Of a stretch of DNA of 64,000 nt, positions 1 through 8,655 are shown piece by piece. The stretch lies in NCBI RefSeq assembly GCF_000243395.2, contig NZ_CM001484.1, positions 2,847,847 through 2,911,846 on the forward strand, given 5' to 3'. The stretch's first letter is position 1. Every line of letters begins with the position of its first letter. The translations under genes were made by a program, and so were the position numbers. Below the pieces are notes generated by a model. The model was not told the DNA's origin and made no database searches. It was given only the letters and a program-made list of their open reading frames with translations. Source of the DNA: Saccharomonospora glauca K62. GTDB taxonomy: Bacteria; Actinomycetota; Actinomycetes; Mycobacteriales; Pseudonocardiaceae.

Positions 1-194
1 TCGGAAGGGGCTGCGACATTCGGGGTAATCAGGCGTGACACGGCTCCCACGTGGCACGGGAACACTTGCACGAGCGGAAACGTCTGCAAGAGTGGAGGCA
101 GCGGGCCACCTCGCTCGGGCGGTACGGATCCGACAACGGTGGTCGCGGCTGAAGATGGCATCGGCTGGCGATGCCGGGACGGAGGGAGACTCCA

Positions 195-374
195 ATGACA
201 ACGACGACGCTCACCCGCCCCGAACTGACCGCTGCGGACCGTTGTGACCGTTGCGGAGCAGCCGCACAGATGCGCGCCGTTCTCCCGAGCGGCGGAGAGC
301 TGTTGTTCTGTGGCCACCACGGCCGTGAGTACGAGGCCAAGCTGAAAGAGCTGGACGCCGACATCCAGCGCTGA
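195..374 (+). CDS. Small zinc-ribbon-like protein (DUF7455 type)
   Basis: A 59-residue protein. It carries a CDRCGAAA motif near residue 14 and a second FCGHHGREY motif about 23 residues later, so four Cys/His ligands could bind one zinc. This pattern and size fit the actinobacterial DUF7455 family, whose function is unknown. The start is ATG 195 because GGAGGGAG lies at 181-188; an in-frame ATG at 171 would place that ribosome site inside the gene. It stands alone and is followed by a strong hairpin. Abundant small proteins of this type are often found near sigma factor or replication genes, but nothing upstream of the window can be seen. Confidence 0.8.
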   Translation: MTTTTLTRPELTAADRCDRCGAAAQMRAVLPSGGELLFCGHHGREYEAKLKELDADIQR

Positions 375-403
375 CGCCGTCGCCCAGCCGCACGGAGTGT
401 GAG

Positions 404-441
404 CGGGGGTGGGAAGTCCCGACTCGGGATTCCCACCCCCG
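404..441. terminator. Bidirectional hairpin terminator
   Basis: A 12-bp perfect inverted repeat (404-415 with 430-441) encloses a second inverted repeat TCCCG/CGGGA. It sits between the convergent ends of the DUF7455 gene (374) and the ROK regulator (460), so it probably stops transcription from both sides. There is no long T tract, as is usual in high-GC actinomycetes. Confidence 0.75.
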
Positions 442-459
442 TCGTCGTGTCCGGGAGCG

Positions 460-1629
460 CTACACCGTGTCCATGATCTCCTCGAACGCGACCTCGGCCG
501 CGCCCAGGAGCTTGGCGTCGCGGCCCAGGGCGGAGCGCTCCACCCGGACCCCGCCCATGGCGCGGCTCACCATGCTGCGCTGCCGCACCTGATTCGCCAC
601 CTCCTCCAGCACCACGTCGGGCAGCTCGGTGAAGAGGTCGCCGAGAACGACGAGTTCGGGGCCCAGGAGGTTCACCACGTTGACGAGGCCGAGGGTCAGC
701 CACTCCGCCAGCTCCCCGAGACGGCGACGCGCCGCGTCGGGATCGGCCTCCAACGCGCGAAGCTCCACCACCACGGCACCCCGCGGACTGTCCTCGGGCA
801 GGCCCAGGGCGCGGCAGAACGCCGCTTCCCCGACCTCGGTCTCCCAGCAGCCCCGGCTGCCGCAGTAGCACTCGCGGCCCTGCGGGCGCACCACCATGTG
901 CCCGAGCTCGCCCACGTATCCCGTCGTGCCGCGCAACGCCGTGCCCTGGGAGATGACGCCGCCGCCCACCCCGACGTCGGCCGACACGAACACCACGTCG
1001 TCGACCTCCCGCGCGGTTCCCCGCAGGTGTTCGGCCAGGGCCCCCAGCTCGGCGTCGTTGCCCACGATGGCCCGGACCCCGAGCGCGGCCGACAGCCGCT
1101 CCCCCAGGGCCACGTCACTCCACCGCAGGTTCGGGGCCTCGTGCACGTGTCCGTCGAGACGGCGGACCACCCCCGGCACCGACACCCCGCACGCCACCGG
1201 CTGGACTCCCAGGTCGGCCGCCAGGGGCGCGGTGGACTCCACGATGCGGGTGAGGACCTCGCCGGGCGCGCGGGTGCGGTTGTGGAGTTTCCAACTGTTG
1301 CGGCCGAGGATCTCACCGCCGAGCCCGACCAGGGCCAACGCGACGTGCTCGACCTGAATGTCCACGGCCAGCACGACGGCGGCCTCGGGCTGGGGCAGCA
1401 CCAGCAGCGACGGTCTGCCCGCCTGCCTGCCCGGCCGCGGCACCCGCTCGGCCACCACGCCCGACTCGGCGAGCCCGTCGACGAGCGCCTTGATGGTGCT
1501 CCGGTTGAGGCCCAGCTCGTGGGCGAGCTCCGCTCGGGTGCTCGGCCCGCCGAGGTGGAGCAGGCGTAACAAGCTCGCACGGTTGTACCGTCTCACCTCG
1601 TCGGGCCGGGCCACGGGCGTGCTGGTCAC
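460..1629 (-). CDS. ROK-family transcriptional regulator (XylR/NagC-like)
   Basis: A 389-residue protein. An N-terminal winged helix-turn-helix (around RAELAHELGLNRSTIKALVDGL) is followed by a ROK sugar-kinase-like domain containing the zinc motif CYCGSRGCWE. Such proteins are usually sugar-responsive repressors. It is the last gene of a minus-strand operon with the sugar ABC transporter upstream, 25 bp after the permease, so it most likely autoregulates this operon. The GTG at 1629 (start VTSTPVARPDEVRRYNRASL) is chosen because family members begin just before the RRYNRASLL helix; the reading frame stays open to 1803 but that part overlaps the permease. The likely operator is the palindrome at 5086-5104. 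The effector is probably xylose or another sugar carried by the transporter (inferred). Confidence 0.85.
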   Translation of the reverse strand: MTSTPVARPDEVRRYNRASLLRLLHLGGPSTRAELAHELGLNRSTIKALVDGLAESGVVAERVPRPGRQAGRPSLLVLPQPEAAVVLAVDIQVEHVALALVGLGGEILGRNSWKLHNRTRAPGEVLTRIVESTAPLAADLGVQPVACGVSVPGVVRRLDGHVHEAPNLRWSDVALGERLSAALGVRAIVGNDAELGALAEHLRGTAREVDDVVFVSADVGVGGGVISQGTALRGTTGYVGELGHMVVRPQGRECYCGSRGCWETEVGEAAFCRALGLPEDSPRGAVVVELRALEADPDAARRRLGELAEWLTLGLVNVVNLLGPELVVLGDLFTELPDVVLEEVANQVRQRSMVSRAMGGVRVERSALGRDAKLLGAAEVAFEEIMDTV

Positions 1630-1654
1630 GGCCGTAATCGTCGCATCACGGACC

Positions 1655-3073
1655 TCAACGGGCCGCGCCGGCCGCGCGCTTGCGCGACACCGCGTCCACA
1701 GTGGCGGCGAGCAGCAGGACGAGTCCCGTGATGATCGACACGACCGCGGCGGGTTGCTTGAGCAACCCGAGACCGTTGGACACCACGGCGAGCACGGTGC
1801 CACCGATGACGGCGTCGGACACCCGACCCTTGCCGCCGAACAGGGACGTACCGCCGATCACGGCGGCCCCCACGGCGAACAGCAGCGTGTTGAGCCCACC
1901 CGCCTGCGGGTCGACCGAACCGACCTTCGACGAGTACACGATCGCGCCGAGCGCGGCCACCGAGGAACACACGACGAACACGCTCGCCCTGATGCGTGTC
2001 ACGTCGATACCCGCCCTCCGAGCGGCCTCCCGGTTCCCGCCGACGGCGTAGATGTGCCTGCCGTAGCGAGTGCGGTTGAGGACGTAGGTCCCGACGGCGA
2101 GCAACGCCAGCACGATGGGCACCACGTATGGGACACCGCGGATCTCGATGGTGGGGTTGGGGGATCGGTTGATCGTGAGCAGGGCGGTCGCCACCACGCC
2201 GAGGACGGCGACGCCACCCACCTTGAGCCCGACGATGGTGGTCGGCTGGGTCACGAGACCACGCCGCAGCCGCCGAATGTGCCGTCCCAGCACGGTGGCG
2301 GCGAATCCTCCGACGGCGACGGCGCAGAGCAGCCAACTGCCGAACACGGACAGGTTGCCGTTCGCGACAGCGTTCAGCACCGGCGAGGTGGAGATACCGA
2401 GCACGCCCCCCTCGCCGATGAACTGCAGGATCACTCCCTGCCACGTGAGGAACAGCGCGAGCGTCACCACGAACGACGGCATCCCGATCCGAGCCACGAG
2501 GAAGCCGGTGATGCATCCGATGGCGGTGCCCACGCACAGCGCGAGCAACATCTCCACCCACGGATTGGCGGTGAACCCGGACACGGTGAGGACGATGCCG
2601 AGCACCGACATCACGGCACCCGCCCAGATGCGGAGCAACGCCGCGAGGACCGCGGCGAGGGCGAGCGCGAGGTTGAACAGGACGAACACTGTCGAGCCCA
2701 TGCCCCCGAGCAGGTTGCCGTTCTCGACGAAGTGCATCGCGAGGACCGCCGCCGTGACACCGGAGGCGGTGCCCGCCGACAGGTCGATCTCACCGACCAA
2801 GAGCACGAACACGATGCCCATCGCGATGATGGTCTGTCCCGCTCCCTGCGCGAGCAGGTTGGCGAGGTTGTTCAACGACAGGAAGACGTCCGACAGGGAG
2901 GCGAACACCACCACGAGCACCACGAGGCCGAGCAGGGCCGGCAACGACCCGAGCTGCCCGGCGCGCAGGCGCGCGAAGTAGTCGCGCACGGCTTCGGACG
3001 TCGACATCGCGGTGGTGTCGATCCCGAAGTCGGAGATCGCCGCACTTTTCGGTGCGGTAGGGGTTTGCGTCAT
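1655..3073 (-). CDS. xylH: Sugar ABC transporter permease (XylH-like)
   Basis: A 472-residue very hydrophobic protein of the ribose/xylose permease family (BPD_transp_2). Multiple membrane segments are obvious, for example LGSLPALLGLVVLVVVFASL and the family block VLLVGEIDLSAGTASGVTAA near residue 110. It would form the membrane channel for the ATPase at 3104-3919 and the binding protein at 3928-5058. It is somewhat longer than typical RbsC-like permeases (about 320-430), with extra N-terminal residues and an Arg-rich central loop (RHIRRLRRG), as seen in XylH. It starts with ATG 3073, 30 bp after the ATPase. Confidence 0.88.
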   Translation of the reverse strand: MTQTPTAPKSAAISDFGIDTTAMSTSEAVRDYFARLRAGQLGSLPALLGLVVLVVVFASLSDVFLSLNNLANLLAQGAGQTIIAMGIVFVLLVGEIDLSAGTASGVTAAVLAMHFVENGNLLGGMGSTVFVLFNLALALAAVLAALLRIWAGAVMSVLGIVLTVSGFTANPWVEMLLALCVGTAIGCITGFLVARIGMPSFVVTLALFLTWQGVILQFIGEGGVLGISTSPVLNAVANGNLSVFGSWLLCAVAVGGFAATVLGRHIRRLRRGLVTQPTTIVGLKVGGVAVLGVVATALLTINRSPNPTIEIRGVPYVVPIVLALLAVGTYVLNRTRYGRHIYAVGGNREAARRAGIDVTRIRASVFVVCSSVAALGAIVYSSKVGSVDPQAGGLNTLLFAVGAAVIGGTSLFGGKGRVSDAVIGGTVLAVVSNGLGLLKQPAAVVSIITGLVLLLAATVDAVSRKRAAGAAR

Positions 3074-3103
3074 CTGAAGGTCCTCATTGCTGGCGGAATC
3101 CGG

Positions 3104-3919
3104 TCACAGAGCCGCGTTCTCGGGCCGGGCGAGGCCGAGGTCGCCGGAGCGGCCGGCGGTGATCAGCTCGACCACCTGCCCGTGGGTGACGTCCTTCGTG
3201 CGCACCTCGGCAACCATGCGTCCCAGGTACAGCACGGCGATCCGGTCGGATACCTCGAACACGTCGGCCATGTTGTGGCTGATGAGCACCACCCCGAGCC
3301 CCTGCTCGGCGAGCCTGCGCACGAGGTCGAGGACCTGCCGTGTCTGGGCGACGCCGAGGGCGGCCGTGGGCTCGTCGAGCAGCACCACCGAGCTCTCCCA
3401 CAGCACGGACTTGGCGATGGCCACGGTCTGCCGCTGGCCACCGGAGAGCGCGGAGACCGGGGTGCGCACGGACTTCACCGTGCGCACCGACAGCGACGCC
3501 AGTGTCTTGCGTGCCGCCTCCTCCATGCCGGCCTCGTCGAGCAGCCACGCGCTTCCCCGTTCCCTGCCGAGGAACATGTTCTGCACGATGTCGAGGTTGT
3601 CGGACAACGCGAGGTCCTGGTAGACGACCTCGATGCCCAGCTCGGCGGCGTCCTTGGGCCCGCGGATGGTCACCTCGTTGCCCTTGAAACGAATGGTCCC
3701 CGAGTCCACGGTGTGGATGCCCGCGATGCATTTGACCAATGTGGACTTTCCTGCGCCGTTGTCGCCGACGAGGGCGGTCACCTCGCCCGCTCGCACGGTG
3801 AAGTCCACATCGTGCAGTACGTGTACCGGCCCGAAACTCTTGTTGACCTCGCGGAGTTCGAGCACCGGCTCCGGCGCGGCCTCGCCCGCGGCCTCGGGAT
3901 GTGTCACGACCTCGGTCAT
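3104..3919 (-). CDS. xylG: Sugar ABC transporter ATP-binding protein (XylG-like, single domain)
   Basis: A 271-residue ABC ATPase. Walker A is VGDNGAGKST, the signature is SGGQRQTVAIAK, Walker B is VVLLDEPTAALG and the switch His is in LISHNM. It energises sugar import together with the adjacent permease and binding protein. E. coli XylG has two fused ABC domains of about 500 residues; this is a single-domain version, as is common in actinobacteria, and presumably works as a homodimer. ATG 3919 is preferred; a GTG at 3931 overlaps the stop codon of the upstream gene (GTGA) and is an alternative that would add four residues. Confidence 0.88.
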   Translation of the reverse strand: MTEVVTHPEAAGEAAPEPVLELREVNKSFGPVHVLHDVDFTVRAGEVTALVGDNGAGKSTLVKCIAGIHTVDSGTIRFKGNEVTIRGPKDAAELGIEVVYQDLALSDNLDIVQNMFLGRERGSAWLLDEAGMEEAARKTLASLSVRTVKSVRTPVSALSGGQRQTVAIAKSVLWESSVVLLDEPTAALGVAQTRQVLDLVRRLAEQGLGVVLISHNMADVFEVSDRIAVLYLGRMVAEVRTKDVTHGQVVELITAGRSGDLGLARPENAAL

Positions 3920-3927
3920 GGCGGGCC

Positions 3928-5058
3928 TCACTCGATCCCGAGCTCGGAGCAGACGTCGGCGAGATCCCGCGTGCAGATGTCGTCGGCCGAGACGTAGCCC
4001 TCGTCGACGACCTGCTTCACGTTGTCCTTCGTGATCAGGTACGGCTCCAACAACACCGCGCGAACCTCACGCTTGCCCTGGGGGTCTTCGACGGAATCCG
4101 TGGCGACCCGCTCGGCGGCGGACTCGTCGCCGTTGACGAGCGCGGCGGCCAGCTCGGCCGTGGCCTCGGCCTCCTCCTTGACCGGCTTGAACACGGTCAT
4201 GTACTGGTCCCCGCGCAGGATGGCCCGCAGGCCCTCCGCCGTGGCGTCCTGACCGGTGACGGGCACCTTGCCGTTCAGGCCGTACTTCTTCAGCACCGTG
4301 ATGACGGCGCTGGCGAGTCCGTCGTTGGCGGCGACCACGCCGTCGACCTCACCGCCGTTGGAGGTCAGGATCTGTTCGAAGACCCGACCCCCCTCCTGGT
4401 TGTTCCAGTCGTCGATCGGCTGACTGCGCACGAGCTCCAGTTCCCCGGAGTCGTAGAGGGGCTGGAGCACGTTGCGCTGTCCCTCGTGGAACAGCGTGGC
4501 GTTGTGGTCGGTCGGAGCGCCCTCGATCTCGATCACCTCGGCTCCGCGCTCTCCGTCCAGAGCTTCGGCGAGACCTTCGCCCTGCAGCTCGCCGACGCGG
4601 ACGTTGTCGAAGGAGACGTAGTACTCGGAGCTGCCGCCGAGGTTCAGGCGGTCGTAGTCGATGGTGGGAATGCCCGCGGCCTGGGCCTTGGCCGCCACGG
4701 CGCCGCCGATCTCGCTGTTGATCGACGAGATGATCAGCACCTTCACCCCTTGCGCGATCATGCCGTCGGCCAGGGTCGAGAACTTCTGCACGTCGCCCTG
4801 CGCGTTCTGGATGTCCGGGTCGAAGCCCTTCGCACGCAGCGCCTCTTCCAGCATGGGCTTGTCGAAGCCCTCCCAGCGGGCCGACGAGGCGGTCTCGGGC
4901 AGGATCACGCCCACCTTGCCGAGTGGGGCGTCCGACTGTCCGCTCGTGGTCTCCTCCCCGGCGGCGTCACCACCACCGGCATTCGCACCACAGGCCGACA
5001 GGGTGAGGGAAAGGCCCAGCGCAACCGCGCAGGCGCTGAGTCGGAAGCGTCGTCGCAT
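3928..5058 (-). CDS. xylF: Xylose-type sugar ABC transporter substrate-binding lipoprotein
   Basis: A 376-residue lipoprotein. The signal peptide ends in a lipobox LSAC, with the modified Cys near residue 20. The mature part has periplasmic-binding-protein fold motifs close to E. coli XylF: IDYDRL, YVSFDN, GAPTDHNA and GQDA in the same order. It should capture a pentose such as xylose outside the membrane. It is the first gene of the operon. ATG 5058 is chosen since it starts the signal peptide (MRRRF) and has GGGAAGG upstream; the frame is open to 5178 without a plausible signal. The substrate is inferred from these motifs only. Confidence 0.87.
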   Translation of the reverse strand: MRRRFRLSACAVALGLSLTLSACGANAGGGDAAGEETTSGQSDAPLGKVGVILPETASSARWEGFDKPMLEEALRAKGFDPDIQNAQGDVQKFSTLADGMIAQGVKVLIISSINSEIGGAVAAKAQAAGIPTIDYDRLNLGGSSEYYVSFDNVRVGELQGEGLAEALDGERGAEVIEIEGAPTDHNATLFHEGQRNVLQPLYDSGELELVRSQPIDDWNNQEGGRVFEQILTSNGGEVDGVVAANDGLASAVITVLKKYGLNGKVPVTGQDATAEGLRAILRGDQYMTVFKPVKEEAEATAELAAALVNGDESAAERVATDSVEDPQGKREVRAVLLEPYLITKDNVKQVVDEGYVSADDICTRDLADVCSELGIE

Positions 5059-5085
5059 CGTCACACCTTCCCGGTGCCGAGATAA

Positions 5086-5104
5086 ATGTTGTGCGCGACA
5101 ACAT
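5086..5104. promoter_or_regulatory. ROK-type operator palindrome upstream of the sugar ABC operon
   Basis: ATGTTGTGCGCGACAACAT: 7-bp perfect arms around a 5-bp GC-rich centre. It lies 28 bp upstream of the binding-protein start. Form and spacing resemble NagC/Mlc-type ROK sites (TTG-rich half, CG centre, CAA-rich half), and the operon ends in a ROK regulator. Role as operator is inferred. Confidence 0.6.
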
Positions 5105-5199
5105 ATGCACGGCGCTCCCGGAACGGAATACCTGTATCGATTCAGAACACGAGCCCCGAGATGCAACCGTGATTTCACGGGACACGAGGTGTCGGCCGC

Positions 5200-6996
5200 C
5201 TACCAGGACCGGAGGGTGGCGATGCGCTCCTCAAGCTGTTCCACGGTGGCCATCGCCGTGGGCGGACCACCACAGATCCGGCGCAGCTCGTTGTGGATGG
5301 CACCGTGCGGCTTACGCGTGCGGTGGTGGTACAGCCCCACCAACGCGTTGAGTTCCTTGCGCAACGCCTTGAGCCGCTCGTCCACCGACATGGGACGCGG
5401 CGTGGGAGCGGGCTGCGGTTTCTCGGCCGCGGGCTTGCGACGCTTGGCCTCCGCGAGCTGCTCCTCCTGCCGTTTACGCAACAGGGCTCGTACCTGCTCG
5501 GCGTCCAGCAACCCCGGCAGCCCCAGGTACTCCTGCTCCTCCTCACTGCCGGAGAACACGGCCGTGCCGAACGAGTTGCCGTCGTAGATCACCTGGTCGA
5601 GCTCGGCCGACGCCCCGAGCGCGGTGAACGACTTCTCCTCCTCGCCACGCTCGTCGTCGGTGCGGTTGGCAGCCACGAGGAGTTCGTCGTCCCAGCCGTT
5701 CTTCTCCCGGTGCGGCTTGCCCAGCACGTGGTCGCGCTCGGCCTCCAGCTCACTGGCCAGCTCCAACAGCACGGGCACGCTGGGCAGGAAGACGCTCGCC
5801 GTCTCCCCCGGCCGCCGCGACCGCACGAACCGCCCGATGGCCTGGGCGAAGAACAGCGGCGTTGAGGCGCTCGTGGCGTACACGCCGACGGCCAGCCGTG
5901 GCACGTCGACGCCTTCCGAGACCATACGCACCGCCACCAGCCACCGGTCGTCCGACTCGGAGAACTCCCCGATGCGCTTGGTGGCCCTGGGATCGTCGGA
6001 CAGCACCACCACGGGCCGCTCCCCCGTGATGCCCGCGAGCAACTTCGCGTAGGCACGCGCCGACTCCTGGTCGGTGGCGATCACGAGCCCGCCCGCGTCG
6101 GGCATCCCGGTCGCGCGAAGCTGCGACAACCGCGTGTCGGCCGCCTGGAGCACCGCGGGCATCCACTCACCCGACGGGTCCAACGCGGTGCGCCACGCGC
6201 GCGCGGTCTGCTCGGCGGTGAGCGGCTCACCGAGGCGGGCGGTGAACTCGTCACCCGCGCTGGTCCGCCACGACGCCTCGCCCGAGTAGGCCAGGAACAC
6301 CACCGGCCGCACGACCCCGTCGGCCAGCGCGTCGGCGTAGTTGTACGAATGGTCGGCCTTGCTCCGCAGCGACCCGTCGGCGTCCGGCTCGTACGTGACG
6401 AACGGGATGGGCGAGTCGTCACTGCGGAACGGCGTACCGGTCAGCGCCAGCCTGCGAGTGGCGGGGGTGAACGCCTCCCGGACCGCGTCTCCCCACGACT
6501 TGGCGTCGCCGGCGTGGTGGATCTCGTCGAGGATCACGAGTGTCTTGCGGTTCTCGGTGCGCACCCGGTGCAGCGTGGGATGAGCCGCCACCTGCGCGTA
6601 GGTGAGAGCGACACCCTGGTAGTCCGACGACGTCACACCCGTGGTGTTGCGGAAGTTCGAGTCGATGGCGATTCCCGCGCGCGCGGCCGAGGCCGCCCAC
6701 TGGTGCTTGAGGTGCTCGGTGGGCGTGACGATGGTGATCGCCTCGACGGTGCGGTCGGACAGCAGCTCGGCGGCCACTCTCAGGCCGAACACGGTCTTGC
6801 CCGCACCGGGCGTCGCCACGGCGAGGAAGTCCTTGGGCTTGCGGGTGAGGTACTTGGTGAGCGCCCGACGCTGCCACGCACGCAGGGGGCGGGCCGTCGC
6901 GTCGTGCGCGGGCTCGGGGGCGGCGTTGGCTCGTGCGCCGTCCCGTGCCTGTGCGGTCTCCGACACCGACGCTCCAACTCCTCGACACACGGACAT
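5200..6996 (-). CDS. DEAD/DEAH-box superfamily II helicase
   Basis: A 598-residue helicase. Motif I is ATPGAGKT (residues 61-68), motif II is LDEIHH, motif III is LTGTPFRSDD, and the C-terminal domain has motif VI QAIGRFVRSRR. The layout resembles XPB/type III restriction-like helicases, with a C-terminal tail of about 100 basic residues. It could unwind DNA or RNA; the substrate cannot be told. ATG 6996 is chosen because GAGG lies 9 bases upstream; the frame is open to 7218 but that region looks intergenic. No nuclease or methylase neighbour suggests a restriction system. It is divergent from the BrkB-like gene. Confidence 0.85.
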   Translation of the reverse strand: MSVCRGVGASVSETAQARDGARANAAPEPAHDATARPLRAWQRRALTKYLTRKPKDFLAVATPGAGKTVFGLRVAAELLSDRTVEAITIVTPTEHLKHQWAASAARAGIAIDSNFRNTTGVTSSDYQGVALTYAQVAAHPTLHRVRTENRKTLVILDEIHHAGDAKSWGDAVREAFTPATRRLALTGTPFRSDDSPIPFVTYEPDADGSLRSKADHSYNYADALADGVVRPVVFLAYSGEASWRTSAGDEFTARLGEPLTAEQTARAWRTALDPSGEWMPAVLQAADTRLSQLRATGMPDAGGLVIATDQESARAYAKLLAGITGERPVVVLSDDPRATKRIGEFSESDDRWLVAVRMVSEGVDVPRLAVGVYATSASTPLFFAQAIGRFVRSRRPGETASVFLPSVPVLLELASELEAERDHVLGKPHREKNGWDDELLVAANRTDDERGEEEKSFTALGASAELDQVIYDGNSFGTAVFSGSEEEQEYLGLPGLLDAEQVRALLRKRQEEQLAEAKRRKPAAEKPQPAPTPRPMSVDERLKALRKELNALVGLYHHRTRKPHGAIHNELRRICGGPPTAMATVEQLEERIATLRSW

Positions 6997-7148
6997 GCGA
7001 AAACCCTCACGAAGACGACCAGCTCGGCAGCCGGCGGCCGTGCCGGTGGTCGGTGAGGGTGCCTGCGAAAGCCTACCCGGAGCCTCGGCGATCACCTCGG
7101 AAAGGACACGCCGCAGGGGTGGGCGAGCCGAGGGGATGCGAATGCACC

Positions 7149-8342
7149 ATGCTTGAAACCGCGATGCAGACGCAGGACGGCGGCACCACCGACGGCGAAG
7201 GCCGACGCCCGCCCGCACGACGGGCCGGGCGGAAAGGCCCTTGGCGGCTGCTGACTCGCACCTTGAGCAAGGCCTGGGACGGCAACATCTTCTCCGAGTC
7301 GGCCGAGGCCGCGTTCTGGCAGACGTTGTCGCTGCCCCCGCTGCTGCTCGGGCTGCTGGGAAGCCTCGGGTTCCTCGGCGACTGGTTCGGCGAGCACATC
7401 GTCCGCCAGGTGCACGACAAGATCATCGCCTTCTCGGACACGATCTTCAGCGACAGCGTCGTCGAGCAGATCATCGAGCCGACCGTCGACGACATCCTCA
7501 CCACGGGGAAGGGCGAGATCGTCTCCGTGGGCTTCCTCATATCCCTGTGGGCGGGTTCCTCGGCCATGTCGTCGTTCGTCGACGCCATCACCGTGGCCCA
7601 CGACCAGTACGGCGTCCGCAACGAGGTGTGGCAGCGGATCTTCTCGCTGTTGCTCTACATGGCCAGCCTCGTCCTGCTCGTCATCGGGCTGCCGATCATC
7701 GCGATCGGCCCCGACCTGCTGCCGGAGTTCTTCCCCGAGGACTGGCAACCCACCATCGCGTCGTGGCTGAGCATGCTCTACTACCCCACCGTGGGGGTGC
7801 TGCTCGTGCTCGCGCTCGCCACCCTGTACAAGCTCGCGTTGCCCCGGAAACTGCCCTGGCACCGCGGCCTGCCCGGCGCGGTGCTCGCGATGGCGATCTT
7901 CCTGCTGTCCAGCGTGGGGCTGCGCTTCTACATCAGCTGGATCACCACCACCGGCTACACCTACGGCGCGTTGGCGACCCCCATCGCGTTCCTGCTGTTC
8001 ACGTTCTTCATCGGCCTGGCCATCGTGGGAGGCGCGTACTTCAACAGCGCGATCCAGGAACTGTGGCCCGCGAAAATGACCCGCAGGCAACGCCGCAAGT
8101 GGCGCCGGCTGGAGATGGAACGACTCAAGGAGCGCATGCGCGCCGAGGAGGAGGAACGCGGCAGCCTGTGGCAGCGCACCACCCAACCGCTGCGCAGGCC
8201 ACGGCGTGGGGACACCGAGACCGGTGCCGACTCGACGGCCCCGCTCGACCGGGACGAGGACGAGGAGGAGCGGGACGCGACGTCACCGACCGCCGCGGAC
8301 CCCGGCACGGCCGAGAGCCCGCGGCGAGACGGACGGGACTGA
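7149..8342 (+). CDS. YihY/BrkB-like inner membrane protein
   Basis: A 397-residue membrane protein of the YihY/virulence factor BrkB family. About six hydrophobic segments lie between residues 55 and 300, including the block SVGFLISLWAGSSAMSSFVDAITVAHD, which matches the family core. The C-terminal tail of about 85 residues is highly charged (Arg-rich, then Asp/Glu-rich) and probably cytoplasmic. The family is of uncertain function and has been wrongly called RNase BN. ATG 7149 follows GAGGGG at a rather long distance (about 12 bases), so start confidence is moderate. Confidence 0.85.
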   Translation: MLETAMQTQDGGTTDGEGRRPPARRAGRKGPWRLLTRTLSKAWDGNIFSESAEAAFWQTLSLPPLLLGLLGSLGFLGDWFGEHIVRQVHDKIIAFSDTIFSDSVVEQIIEPTVDDILTTGKGEIVSVGFLISLWAGSSAMSSFVDAITVAHDQYGVRNEVWQRIFSLLLYMASLVLLVIGLPIIAIGPDLLPEFFPEDWQPTIASWLSMLYYPTVGVLLVLALATLYKLALPRKLPWHRGLPGAVLAMAIFLLSSVGLRFYISWITTTGYTYGALATPIAFLLFTFFIGLAIVGGAYFNSAIQELWPAKMTRRQRRKWRRLEMERLKERMRAEEEERGSLWQRTTQPLRRPRRGDTETGADSTAPLDRDEDEEERDATSPTAADPGTAESPRRDGRD

Positions 8343-8350
8343 CCCCGGCG

Positions 8351-8608
8351 TCACTCGTCACCGCCGGGAGGCAGGCTGTCGAAGATGCGCTTGCACTCCG
8401 GGCAGACCGGCGAGCCGGGCTTCGGTGACCTCGTCACCGGGAACACCTCTCCACACAACGCCACCACGTGCGTGCCCATGACCGCGCTCTCGGCGATCTT
8501 GTTCTTGCGCACGTAGTGGAACATCTTCGGAGAGTCGTCGTCGGTGGTGTCGGTGCTCTCCGGCCGGGTGTCGACTTCAGGCAGCGTCATCGTACTCACG
8601 TGTTCCAT
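8351..8608 (-). CDS. DUF3039 zinc-binding small protein
   Basis: An 85-residue protein that matches the actinobacterial DUF3039 family: FHYVRKNKIAESAVMG, then ALCGEVFPVTRSPKPG and CPECKRIFDSLP. The Cys residues (CGEVF and CPEC) with a nearby His could bind zinc. Function is unknown. ATG 8608 is used here; a GTG at 8599 (VSTMTLP) is an equally good alternative since family members often begin at that point. It is convergent with the BrkB-like gene, only 8 bp apart, and divergent from psuG. Confidence 0.82.
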   Translation of the reverse strand: MEHVSTMTLPEVDTRPESTDTTDDDSPKMFHYVRKNKIAESAVMGTHVVALCGEVFPVTRSPKPGSPVCPECKRIFDSLPPGGDE

Positions 8609-8655
8609 GATGCCCCACGCATCGCCGTTGGACGGATAGACGAGGATGCGTAGCC

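Noticed and set aside
1358-3997. Open frame of 879 codons on the plus strand opposite the sugar ABC operon
   Set aside because: It is antisense to three clearly homologous genes, rich in His/Arg/Gly with no domain; long shadow frames are usual in high-GC DNA.
5200-6996. Restriction or phage-defence system around the helicase
   Set aside because: No nuclease, methylase or defence partner lies nearby; the neighbours are ordinary membrane and metabolic genes.
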